Source: Gymnopus androsaceus JB14 (taxonomy: Eukaryota > Basidiomycota > Agaricomycetes > Agaricales > Omphalotaceae). Taken from it: a stretch of 64,000 nt of DNA. The notes below the pieces were generated by a model. The model made no database searches and was not told the origin of the DNA. It was given only the letters and a program-made list of their open reading frames with translations. The position numbers were made by a program, and so were the translations under genes. Positions 33,584 through 44,925 of the stretch are shown piece by piece; within the stretch, counting starts at the first letter, position 1, and each line of letters opens with the position of its first letter. The stretch is from assembly GCA_009733575.1 (NCBI GenBank), contig ML769393.1, forward strand, positions 345,018 through 409,017, in the 5' to 3' direction.

Positions 33584-36500
33584 AGGTCGTGACTTTGCTT
33601 CTGAAAACTTGAATTATGAATAGCGATGCAGTGTCATTCAGAGACAAATTGAATCAGCAAAGGCGGAGGTAATCTTCTCGGTCTAAATATTCAGGAATTC
33701 TCTTGTTTCGCCGTTGGCTGAGAAGACTGTGCAGTGAAAGACGAAAGAAGAGATCGATCTTCACGCAAAGCAACCAACCCTGCCCTGATTCCTGAACTTC
33801 AAGTTTGTCAAATAAAATCTCATTCCACGACATATTTGCTTAAAATTTAACGAATTCTTCAGAGATTTCAGAGATTATATATCAACTAACATCTATTTCG
33901 AGCTTAGCAACTGGACTTGTAGTAACGCTCTTCGGAAATTCAAGACAAATTCAAGATGTGTATCTCTCCTTTCGATCGAAAATGCCCTCTTCAATTGCCT
34001 TAATTTCTGTAAGCTCAAATCATTAGCGAAAGAACGTGCAAAACAGTGAGGAGGTTTTACGCACGCAACGCAATATGCTTCGAATGGGTCCTGCCCAATG
34101 CCAGACTGCCTAAAAACCAGGTTCGACGCCTAAATGTAAAGGATAGTAACGAGGACCTCACCAGACATGTACCAGAGGTTAGGAACTCCGAGGTCGCGAC
34201 ACACGCCTTTGATTTCTGTTTCCTCGTCCAAGCCCCACACCGGCTTACATTCACGTTCAACATCTGCGCCGCAGATAGTGCCAATGAACGTTCGAATATT
34301 TCCCTGGACGCTATCATACATTTAGCCTCATATTGCGAGGTTTGACAATAAGAACACTCATTTACCCGGTGGCGAAGACGACGACATCACCCGTGATCTC
34401 AGTTCCGTCCTCGAATTTGAGTCCCGTACGCGTGAAACGCTCGATTTGACTACCACTCTTGAACTTGATCTTACCGTCAATGATTTGCTGGCTAGCTCCA
34501 AAATCTGACAAGGGACAGTCAGTCGAGGTAACTGATTAATTTATCCTGTACTGACCCATATAATGTCCTCCCCGTCGTTCCCATGCGCTGAGGAACACGC
34601 CGGCATCCCTAGGCCCACGATTCAGTTTAAATCCACGTTTCTTGAGCCCTTCTAGCATATCCCTACAAGCGACCATGAGCATTAACGAATAATTGACCGC
34701 TATACATCGCACGAACGCATCCATTTTCTCGCACTCCACGACCTGCCGCTTCCCCATTTCAGCCATAAACGCCAGCGGGAAAGAGGCAGCAATCAGGTCG
34801 GCATCTTCGATACGACGACCGTCGTCGTCATAAACACCTTAAAGAAAACGTCAATAGCACTCATAATAAAATAAAGTATGAGATCACCTCTAACTGCCTT
34901 TTCCATAAAGGTTTTACCAGACAGGACAAGCGTAGAGCTGCGCTGATACATTGTTACATCTATACCAAAAACTTGTGTGTCAGCGTCGAGGCCATTAACC
35001 GTGACACAAGTACTCACCGACACCGAACGTGCATAAGTCGAAAGCGACATCATGCGCTGTATACACTAGTCAAATGCTAGACAAGCAAATGGTTGAAATT
35101 ACTTACCCGAGACACAGGATCCTACTACGATGGTCTTCTTTCCTATGTAGTCACGGGCAGTCTTGTAGCGTGTCGAATGGAGTATTTCCCCTTCAAATTG
35201 GTCCTATTATCAATATCAGAACCGATTCAGACAAGAGTTATGTTAAACTGCTCACGGCTCCAGGAAATTCAGGCATTGTTGGGAAAAAATCACCAAATCC
35301 GACAGTAAAAACAAGATGTTTCGCCCCAAGAACGCGTGTGGAACCATCTGCGCGGGTCACGGTGACTGACCAGGTACTGGTTTGGGGGTCTTGCCGAGCC
35401 TTAGACACCAAAGAAGATGTCCAGACATTGAGATCAAGGGCATCCACGTAGGTCTCGAACCAATTAGCCAACTGATACTATACGTCAATGCACTGAATGA
35501 AAACATAGCTCAAGTAAAAGGCGAACCTTCATTGCGGGTGTATATAACGGCCAACAGGACGGAAACCTGGAAGATGAAATGACCAAATGTACTGCAGATG
35601 TATCACTATAACGCTCACTGCATGTAAGGAAGATGCTGATACCCTGTAGTATTATCAGTAAAGCATATACTTCGGACAGAGAAAAGAACAAACATATAGG
35701 ATCATGCGTCGTAAGCGAGTCGTAACGGTTTCTCCAGGTATCTCCAATCCTTTTCTCCTTTTCGATGATCAAAGCAGATATACCAAGGACCTTGAGACGA
35801 GCAGCGATAGCTAAACCTGACTGGCCGCCGCCAACGATGACGACAGTTGGATCATTATCGATAAATTCAATCTCTCGACTGCGTTGAGCAGTCCATAAGT
35901 AACCGTCCAAGTGCTCTTGGTCCCGGAGTCTACCTATCTGCTCTGGATGTCCCTTGAGAGCACTCAGAGTAGTTAAGACGGTGTGAGCTTTGAATCCACC
36001 ATCCCCGACAGGTGAAAGTCGGAATACACCAGACCCCAAACCGAGCTTGGTTTCGAAGGTGAAGGTTGCTGAAATCCAGGCGATATCGGGATATGGACGC
36101 TGAAGCTGTACCGAGGCTTCATCCATCTTCATTGCAGTCATCTGTGCGACTGCAAGGCGATCTTCAAGCATGCGTTGAATCTTTGGAGTTCCCTCGAAAG
36201 TTCGAAAATCCCAAGTTAGAGCAAGTATGTCTCTCCAGAACGAGTGCTCAACAAAGAGCGCGGCGCATTTACTGGTATCGCAAGCCGTGACTGCAGTAGA
36301 GAATGAGGAAAACCAAGTGGAGGCCAGGGGAGTAGCCTCAAGGTCATCAGGAACACTGGCAGGAGCCGCGTGCAAATTGGTGAAAGTGGGCAGAGTAGTT
36401 GAAGACGGATAGTCAGCCATATTGTTGTGGTTCATCGATAAGTAATACTGAAGGTGCTTGTTCTTAAGTGAATGCAACGGTTTTCATTCCAGTGGAAGCA

Positions 36501-36950
36501 AGAATTCTTTTACGTTACCAGGAGCGAGATCCAAAGCTATTCGGGAAGCAGGGACAGTGAGTCGTTCTATCATCAGAAAAATGGTCACCGGATACCCGGA
36601 CTGGCCAGCATTCAGAACATCCTAGATTTTTCATCTCTCGCACCGTCGCACCGCTCCTTTTCTCATGTCATCTATTCTGGCATTCACTATGCTACTGATA
36701 GCATTCGAAGGAAAGTTAAACTCGAGGATGTAGCCGCACCCAAACCTCTTGCTTAAACTATTCAGCCTGATAAACCCGTTCGCTCGGAAACTAGACCGGC
36801 ACGAGTTAGTAATGAAACGTTAAAACGACTAGAAGCATACATATGTACCTATGTACCTTTGTCATTGATCTTTCCAAATTGCATACTGAGGTGGAGATAC
36901 AGTATGAATACGGCAGACGAAGCCCTAAGCCCGAGTAGGCACGGCGCTTC
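33584..36950. repeat. segmental duplication, FMO copy 2
   Basis: Direct repeat of 22786-26110; see the first copy. The flank from 36960 onward differs. Confidence 0.85.
33951..36435 (-). CDS. NTF2-like/flavin-containing monooxygenase, copy 2
   Basis: Near-identical paralogue of the 23110-25593 gene with the same exon plan, starting [10 protein letters not shown] at 36435. All motifs are kept: [44 protein letters not shown], the LATGY-region exon, and the end [20 protein letters not shown] with TGA at 33951. Differences cluster in the exon after HDPI (WYQHLPYMQ here against WFQDFPYLG in copy 1), a segment near the FAD/substrate pocket in this family. Both copies appear intact, so specialisation or dosage are both possible. 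This copy has the intact SDR and ODC-like genes downstream, beyond the aminopeptidase. Confidence 0.85.
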
Positions 36951-37670
36951 GCTACACGAGGCTGCTGTAGAAGACGCGAGAGCTGCCTCAGCCTCAGAGC
37001 ATATCGTACCGAAATACCGCGGTTTAGGAAAGTCACCGATACCCGTTGAGCGGAGGGTCCTTGTTGTCAGCGTTGCGATAGCCGTAAGGGTTTGAGATGA
37101 TAACCTGTGAGGTGAAACGAGGGATTCAGTCACTGTCAAGCTCTGTCAAGGAAATGAAGTTCGTGAAAAAAGAAAAGTGTAGAATGACTTGAGACATACC
37201 TAGACTTCGTAGGTCCACCCTTCACCCTCCCACCCTTCACCCTCCACCCTCGCCACTCAACAATCTTCCCGGATATGAGCCGTCCATAGTGTGAAGTCAA
37301 ACCAATCAGTGTAAAGCATGCAAGAGGGATTTACTGGCATTATTTAAGCTGAAGCAGCTTTTCAGTTGTATTTGGAGCCAAAGAGATGCTGAAGCCGAAG
37401 ATTGAAAAGAGCGGATAGCGGTTTCTTTAGTGCTTCACTGGTCACCGGCGCCTACAGACCGTGACGAATCCGAAGCGGTCACCTGAGCCTCGCTTTACGC
37501 GAGGAACAATTGTCAAGCCATATCCAGACTAGAAAGCGACTCGCGTTGGGGTAGACCAGCAGACTAGTACTACAGACTAGTACTACATACTGGTATATAT
37601 AGGCAAGAATCCAACCAACGCAAATCCCAAATAAACACAATCGAGATGATATTGCTCTACACGCTCATGG
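36951..37670. other. intergenic between FMO copy 2 and Xaa-Pro aminopeptidase
   Basis: Contains a short CACCCTTCACCCTCC tandem near 37215-37255 and repeated CTAGTACTACA near 37563-37590. No gene supported. Confidence 0.5.
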
Positions 37671-40600
37671 TCATATCGCGCGACATTCTCTCTCAAGCCA
37701 CTTTAATGCTCTCTCGTCGTTCTTAAGCAAAGGAGAGATCTTAGCCCACACTTGCTTATTATAATCATTTAACCATTGCTTTTCTGAAGGAGATAGAGCA
37801 ACAAGTCAGGATCAGTTTGAGTGTTCGGAGATGTGGAAGTTACACCCTACCTTCGCTTGATAACAGATTCTGGTCCACCAATTTGGTTTGTATAGGACAC
37901 CTATATTCCCAAATCCGATTAGAATCATTAAAAAAAATTAAACCACTTGGTGGCAACATGGAAAAACAGAAATAATAGAATAGAACGTACATTGTAACGC
38001 GCTCGAAGCCTAAAAATCCCTTGTTATCAAAGTTCCAAGGCGTTTCTACCTCCTTAATGATTAATACGCTCTCGATGCGGATCCCAAATTTGCCATCGGC
38101 GTAGTATCCTGGTTCATTGGTGACGATCATTCCGGCTTTGAGGGGACTTTTGTTGTCAGCTAGAAAAGTGTGAGAGGGGAAGACAATAATTAGCGGAGGT
38201 GAGGGAAGGATGGAGGAAGCTACACTCACCTATACTAGTACTAATCCCATGCGGTCCTTCAGGAACGTTAAGAAAATAACCCATTCCATGACCTGCCCCG
38301 TGCCTCCAAAAAAAAAAACAGGTAAGAGACCAACGGTTATGTATGTACGACAGCTTGAAATAAACGGACCGGAAATCTTTTAAAGAGCAAATCATTGGCC
38401 GTTAATGAAGGTAGACTGGGAGAGAAACACGTACCAAGCCCATCCTGCCATAGCGCTTTTCTCGCCCAAGAGTCACTGTCGTATGCACAATCATAAATTC
38501 AAAAGTAGGTCGAAAATTAAAGTTCATAGACTTCGTAAGCAACACAGGTCAATAATCCCAGAGCCTCCTCACATTATATAACCTGCGAACAGCAAGAAAT
38601 TCAGTAATCTTGTAAGCATAGAGCGGAGAAATGAGGACACTGGAGCCAAGAAACGATAGAACATGGCAGAACAAAAATGAAATTCAGAAAGAAGCGAATT
38701 ATTACTCACCAGTCGTTCCATTAGGGAAAACTGCAGAATCAATGGCGATATGTCCCTGAAGTACCTTGCTTTGATTTTAGATTCAAGTTTAATAGACGAA
38801 AGTGAATTTATAAAATACCCGCGTCACTGTACGTTTTTCTTCGTCTGTTGGGGTGCCGAAATGCTATTCAAGGTGAAGTTAGAAGATACGAAAAAGACGT
38901 TCCAGAACTTAACATACCCATGTTCGCGTCGCGTCCGTAGTGCCATCGAGGAATTGCGCTAAGGAGAAAGGAATGGCTGTCAATTTCGTTTCGAACAAAG
39001 AGTAATGTATTATATATTACTTCCAGAGTCACACAAGTACATCTGCACAGAACAAGTGAGTAAGGAGAGCATCTGAAAGAAAGAATCCACAAACCTGATC
39101 CCGCTTGATGACTGCACTTTTCTTTGGGTTTGGGATGTAGTAGACGAAGGCTAACATGGAAAGGGGGGACATTATCAGGTGGGTAAAAATGTAGCGGAGA
39201 TAAAACATACCACCATTTGGTCCTGTTGAAGAGGTAACGGGGAAAGCGAGTCCTTTGAATAGCGGGAGTTCACTATAGATGAATTAGATACAAGGATAAT
39301 GAGTCTTGATAGTACATACCTCTTGAACAACCTCAACTGCTCCGCACCCTCCCACTCGGTCAAGTCTGGCTGATCATCATTCTGAAGCCTTTCTTCCAAC
39401 CAAGCAAAGTACCTTGCCAACGCTACCCCATCGCGTAGATGTGACTGCCTGAATCCCTCGAGCTCTGTCGAATTTTTGATCGCTTTAAGGGGGGTAACGG
39501 GGGAAGGAATAATCGTGGATATGTCCTCGCCAACGGCTTCTGCAATAGCCCAGCTGGCTTTATCCGGAACGAGGACTAGCTTCTCTTGTTCTACTCCATT
39601 AGATTCCGAACGTAATTGATTCCCGAAATCCCTTAAATACGCCCAAATATCCTCATACGAGCGAATCTCCACCTGAGAGCCCAGCGCAGTTTGTAAATCG
39701 GCCCCAGTTTCAACCCTGTCACGTTGGAGGAACAACACCGCGGTAGTTTGTTTCTCATTAAAATGAACGACAGCATAAGAAAAGAAGATCGGGTTAGTGC
39801 CGACATCGGAGCCACGGAGGTTGAACAGCCAAGCGATCTCATCGAGAGTGGTAAGGACAAGTGCTCGGGGTTTTCCATTATTGGTGGTAACGGTGGAAGT
39901 TAAACGAGCGAGTTTACTGGTGACGGATTCACCTGCGTACTTCTCTTCCAGGGGAAATACTGTGTTTTTCAGACGTTTCGGACGGTTAGAAGCCCAGGCC
40001 AGGTCAACGAGGTTGGAGGAGATGGGGACAAGAGTTTTGGGGCTCTTTATGTCGGAGCAGATATACTTGGAGTCGTTGAGTGTGACTAGCGTAGGGTCAA
40101 TGCCAATGCGGGAGCTGGATGAGGAAAGATGGTCTATCAAGTATTCTTTCCATGTTGGAACACCTGTGAATAGTGTCAGCATATCATTCAAGTACATTCG
40201 AATGTACACGCCTGGCAAACCCTGCTTCATCAGTTCCCAATTTTTATCCATTTGCACTTCGGCCTGGGAAAAGAATGGTCCATCGGTAAACATAAGTGCT
40301 TTGTCCATTGTGACTATCGCACATCCTACAAGCCAGTGAGAAACCAATCGATGAGTTATCCAAATGTAGCAAGTACCAGCTCCATTAAATCCAGAAATCC
40401 AAGCTCGTCGCTCGTCGCATTCCGCAAGATAATACTCTGTGCCATCTGTATAGTCCAAGATATTCCCGGTGGGTTGCGTGTAAATAAAAGGAGTCCACTC
40501 ACGCCGGTCTTCATTGGGAACAACGTATACGTCTACATTATTTTCCTTCTTTTTCATCAACTCTCTCAATTTAGCCAGTCTTTCTCCAGTGTGAACAGTC

Positions 40601-40671
40601 GTAGAGAAGTACTTGACTGGAATGGTTCTTCGCAGTCCGAGTAAGATTGGGCGGAAAAGTAAAGAGGTCAT
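37671..40671 (-). CDS. Xaa-Pro aminopeptidase P (M24B)
   Basis: Metallopeptidase releasing the N-terminal residue before proline. Start ATG 40671 (MTSLLFRPILLGLRRTIPVK; the Arg-rich amphipathic start allows mitochondrial targeting, as in dual-targeted homologues). Creatinase-like N-terminal domains: EYYLAECDERRAWISGFNGA, the intron at about 40327-40378 removed to give GAG-CAIVTMDKA, then FTDGPFFSQAEVQMDKNWEL, a second intron at about 40166-40211 (LPG-VPTWKEYL), LDEIAWLFNLRGSD. Catalytic part, split by several introns: IDSAVFPNGTT, HGTGHGMGYFLNVPEGPHGI, IVTNEPGYYADGKFGIRIES, then QWLNDYNKQVWAKISPLLKN and TGA at 37671-37673. Metal-ligand His and Glu motifs are intact. It stands between FMO copy 2 and the SDR and is probably a bystander. 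Confidence 0.9.
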
Positions 40672-41470
40672 GGCAAGAGGGCGATCTGACACCACACATT
40701 TTCACAGAAGGTTTATTATCGAAGGAGGAGGAGTACGTTGTGAATCTCTGCAAGTGATAAGATAAGATCATCGAAGACTACTGTTCTCCACCTCCGAACC
40801 TTCATTCTGATTCCAATACGGCAATTGGGGTCGCTCGTAGGCACTCAACACCCTTCCATAGAACGTCTTTCCTCAAGTGGCACAATCATCGCTCATGGAC
40901 CGGTCCGAAAGGTGGACCATTCCGAACTTCACACTTGACCTCAACATCATCTTTCACTGGCACTCTCCCTGCTACCAGTTTGCATCCCAACTTCTATCAA
41001 ACCAGTTTGGCTTTGAGCGTGGCGAGATCAACCTCCATTCGAAGCAGAAGCTCCTGCAGATCGCCCCTGCTGCCGAGGTCTGCATCTGAACTTGCGAAGA
41101 TTGTTCGATATTACTATGCAGGGATGGATGAGCATTGAATTTTACACCCCGGTTCGCTTGGTTTTTGTTTTCATTTGAGGGCTAACGTACGCTAATTCCG
41201 TCGGACAGGAAAATCGTCAAATCGTCAAGCGACCCTTACTAGGAGCCTGAGCTTCTGCTTTTCCTTTCTGACGTGGAAATTAATGGTGGCCGATGAAGAA
41301 AGACGTAAGAGAGAGCTTGAGGCACCTCCATTATTTGGCCGATAACTTCAGAAGAGCTTGTAAAACCTTTCAGCTGGACTTCTTGTCCGCATAGTTGACA
41401 TCGGCAGGCAGCGGACCAACCCGAGCTACTGCTTCCGGATAGTATCGAGCAGTTATACTCAGGATACATT
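40672..41470. other. intergenic with unassigned open frames
   Basis: Plus-strand overlapping frames 40877-41138 and a minus frame 41239-41469 with a CRCQLCG motif. None shows splice support or a recognised domain. Confidence 0.3.
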
Positions 41471-41785
41471 CGGTGCTGGATCGCTGTTGTGCACTAGATC
41501 CCGCAGAAACCCAGTTCACCCGAGCTATTGCCTACATTTTCATGCTCAATCTCGTACCTCACGCACTCTCACATCATTGCACTGGAGGCTGTTCCCCAAA
41601 ATCTTAACATTGATATTCACAATTTCGTTTGAAGGCTTCTTCCGTTGGAGAGTCAGTCGTATCTATCTCACGAAACCCATTCAGGGTAAAATTCGTTTCT
41701 CAAAAAATCTCCCCTGCAGCTTGGCGTATCGTTTTTTCTCTATTATAGCCACTGAGACTGGAGTACAACTCCGCATCTTGGACTT
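41471..41785 (+). promoter_or_regulatory. SDR upstream region, recurrent in the window
   Basis: The motif GTGCTGGATCGCTG followed by CCCGCAGAAACCCAG and CCGAGCTATTGCCT occurs here and as fragments at 22.44 kb (plus), 32.13 kb and 32.65 kb (minus). It ends at the SDR ATG at 41786. Confidence 0.5.
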
Positions 41786-42585
41786 ATGAATCACAACAAA
41801 CCCATCGCTCTAGTCATTGGCGCGTCGCGCGGCATTGGTGCTGAGTTCGTCAAGCAGCTTAACGAAGCTGGCTACGATGTTATAGGCACCGTTCGAAAGC
41901 CCATGGATGTTCCCGGAGCATCCAAGGTTGTCGACTCGGTCGAGTTGGCATCCGATGAAAACATGGAGAAAGCTGCCAAGGACATTCCCGAGGTGGTAAG
42001 TGTGATTTACGACAATAAGCATGTTTTTTGACCATTTTCAGGATCTTCTCATCGTCAATGCTAGCATGGGCGCAGACGACCACTTGCTGACCACGAACTC
42101 CAAGGAGTTGAACCATTACCTTGACATCAACGTCACTGGAACCCATCGTGCCGTCCTCGCTTTTCTGCCTGCACTACGCGCGCGCCAGACCCGCAAAATT
42201 GTCTTTCTATGCACGTCACTTGTTGGCTCATGCGAACTAGCCATCAAGGAGCCGTTCGATACCTTCAACGGACCCTATGCAGTTTCGAAGGTCGCGCTCA
42301 ATATGTTGGCCATTCAATTCCAGAGAGAGCTTGCGAAGGAAGGATTTACGGTCATACCCATTGGTATATGCCCGTCGAATCTCTCCCAAATCATGGCTAA
42401 TCATTGCTGCAGATCCAGGTTGGGTTGACACTGATATGGGGCGCTTGACAGGCGCCGATGTCCTCAAGGAGGGTGGTATCAGCGCTGAAGAGAGTATCAG
42501 CGGGATGCTTAAAGTCATTGCCTCGGTAAACAAGGGTGATACGGTGCGTTTCCTGGACTGGAAAGGGGGGGAGTGCCCTTGGTAG
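41786..42585 (+). CDS. short-chain dehydrogenase/reductase (234 aa)
   Basis: Exons 41786-41995, 42042-42363 and 42413-42585 join in frame (705 bp). Classical SDR of the small C-factor/sniffer-like type: IGASRGIGAEFVKQL (glycine-rich cofactor loop), DLLIVNASMG (a variant of NNAG with Ala-Ser), the catalytic Ser in CTSLVGS, and YAVSK (catalytic Tyr and Lys), then DPGWVDTDMG. The second residue pair after the beta-2 strand (TVRKP) suggests NADP(H). It probably reduces or oxidises a carbonyl/hydroxyl on a small metabolite. It lies just upstream of the ODC-like gene in the same direction. Fragments of the same pair next to FMO copy 1 imply the two have travelled together. Confidence 0.85.
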
Positions 42586-43292
42586 TAGCTTATGCACTCT
42601 GTAGCTTTGTAACACTTCACTGGTAGTTTTAGCTCGTAAAGATATATTTTGCTCATGATTTTTCTGTTGAACTTGATAAAAGATATTTAGCGATAGAAAA
42701 AAATAGGTTACAGTAGGAATATATGCAACATGTATCGAATTTTTGGTCACTGAAGAGCTGAGGAACGCAGTTTTCGCGGTTTACCCATCGAAAATACATA
42801 ATGATAATTTTTCAAGGACAATGAGTTTAGGGGTGCCCAGACTCAACATCGCCGTAGTGGCTGCAGCGCGGCTGGTTGATTCAAAGTCTAATGGTTGCAC
42901 TTGTCGGGGTTCGTCCCGAAAATGACCTGGCACAGTCTCTCAAGACTTCTAGGAATCTCAAGAACTTCGAAAGTAGATAAATTAAAGACGGTATCCGAAC
43001 AGATTGAATGTTATTGAAAGGTTGAATATTACAATATGAAGTTTAATATAGTTGATATTGAGACATATGCAGCATCATGAGGAGCCTCTTCGCCGATGGA
43101 CTTTCATTTACAGCTGTAAACTGCCACGAAGAAAATTCGCATATTGATTTTCGTCAACAAATGTGAAAGTTTCCTTATACGGAGTTTCACATCTGATTTC
43201 CTGATTTGGAGGGAGAAGGGGCGCATAATAATACGAAAGTCGAAAGAAATACATAAACTCAAATTACTAGTAGTGCAGTTGAATCCCCAAAC

Positions 43293-44925
43293 ATGTCTTT
43301 TACTACGGCAATAGTTTCGCTTTTCAGCAATGCCTCGAGTGCTGTACTGACAAGGCAAGGTTATTGATTTATCTGCATAACATGAAGTTCATGAATTAAA
43401 CAGTTTGCCATTGACAAAGTCCTACCAACGTTCCGGAGACTGGCTGTCTTCTCCAACTGTCTTTACACCAGTGCCCAGTGTACCGTCTGTCCTCCGTGGC
43501 GACAGCGTTGGGCACATGCATCAGGAGATAGCCAAGTCCTTCGCAGAAGACGCCGATCATGGCTCTTTCTTCGTTGCGGAATTATCTTCCGTCGTTCGGC
43601 AGCACAAGCGTTGGCTTCAGTTTTTGCCTGAAATTCGTCCTTTTTATGGTGAACTACCTCCTCTTCTTTGTTCATACCTAGTCTCCTTACAGAGAATGTT
43701 CTAGCCATCAAGTGCAACTCTGACCCATGTGTCCTTCGCCTTCTTGCAGGCCTTGGTGCTAATTTCGACTGTGCATCCCTCGCTGAGATCAACATGGCCA
43801 TTACGGCATTGGGTCCATCCTACCAGGACACTGACGGTTCTACCCAGTCGCAGCGAATCATCTTTGCTAGTCCCTGCAAATTCAATTCCGACATCCGTGG
43901 CGCAGCCAAGCGGGGTATCAGGATGTCGACCTTTGACAACATGGACGAGCTAGACAAGATTGCGCAATACTATCCGAGTTCACAGCTTGTGCTCCGTATT
44001 CTTGCGGACGATAGTCGCAGCCACTGGCCATTAGGTCGCAAGTTCGGCGCTCATCTTGCAGTAGTGCCTACACTGCTGAAAAAAGCCAAGGAGCTTGACT
44101 TGAATGTCATCGGTATAAGCTTCCACGTTGGTAGTGGCTGCTCCGAGCCGCATATTTTTGCAGACTCTATCATGCGCGCACGTCGAGCTTTTGATATTGG
44201 GAAGGAGGTAGGGTATGAGTTCACTCTCCTCGACATTGGAGGTGGTTTCGAAGACAAACTCATGCTAAACACCAACATCAATCTCTTCGAAGAGAATGCT
44301 CGTGTCATTAAGGATGCCATCCTGCAGTATTTTCCCCTCACTGATCGTCCAGAAGGCTTCGAGATCATTGGTGAACCGGGGCGCTTTTACGTTACGAAGG
44401 CGTTTACCCTTGCGACGAATATCATCGCTCGTCGAGTTCCCATTCAGGGTATTGATTTTGTCCAGCCCGATATACCCGTACCTGGAAAGGAAGGGGCTAT
44501 AGTCGCTGATTTGATGCGTAGGTTTTGTACGCACCTTGACATTGTCTTAATGACTCACCACCAAGCTTTCAGTATATCTCAACGATGGCACGTACGGCGG
44601 ATTGAACAACGTTTTGTTGGACCACAGGATCGCGATCCCCTTTGTCATCGCCATGGGTCAGTCGTTTGATATTCCAGATGAAGAGAAGGAACCTGCCAGT
44701 ATCTGGGGACCAACCCTAGACTCGGTAGATTGCGTGAATACTTGGACCATAGTCCCGCGTGGATTGAACATAGGGGATTGGCTAGGCTTTACCGACATGG
44801 GCGCATATACACTCTGCGGCGTGACCAAGTTCAATGGGTTCGACGCCAGTCGCGTTCTGTATACGACGGGTACAGGTATAGACGGTGAAGAGGTGTGGCA
44901 GATTCTCGGTAAGAACTTCAAATAG
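43293..44925 (+). CDS. ornithine-decarboxylase-like PLP enzyme (LolD type), catalytic Cys replaced
   Basis: Fold-III PLP decarboxylase. Exons 43293-43359, 43472-43648, 43693-44517 and 44573-44925 give 473 residues in one frame (the GTTATT first donor is weak, but the spliced N-terminus SVLRGDSVGHMHQEIAKSF fits ODCs). PLP lysine in NVLAIKCNSDP; FDCASLAEI; HVGSGC; LDIGGGF; GEPGRFYV; YLNDGTYGGLNNV with the conserved Asp; DMGAYT with the phosphate-contact Tyr. In true ODC the motif WGPTCDG supplies the catalytic Cys (Cys360 in mouse). Here it reads WGPTLDS, so that Cys is Leu. I infer a changed substrate or product, as for secondary-metabolism ODC relatives, rather than polyamine supply. Its 5' part is duplicated at 27.6 kb. 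Confidence 0.85.

Noticed and set aside
43405..43515. ODC-like start at 43405 in the open frame
   Set aside because: That frame starts with TTG. Splicing the ATG exon at 43293-43359 to 43472 gives a normal ODC N-terminus.
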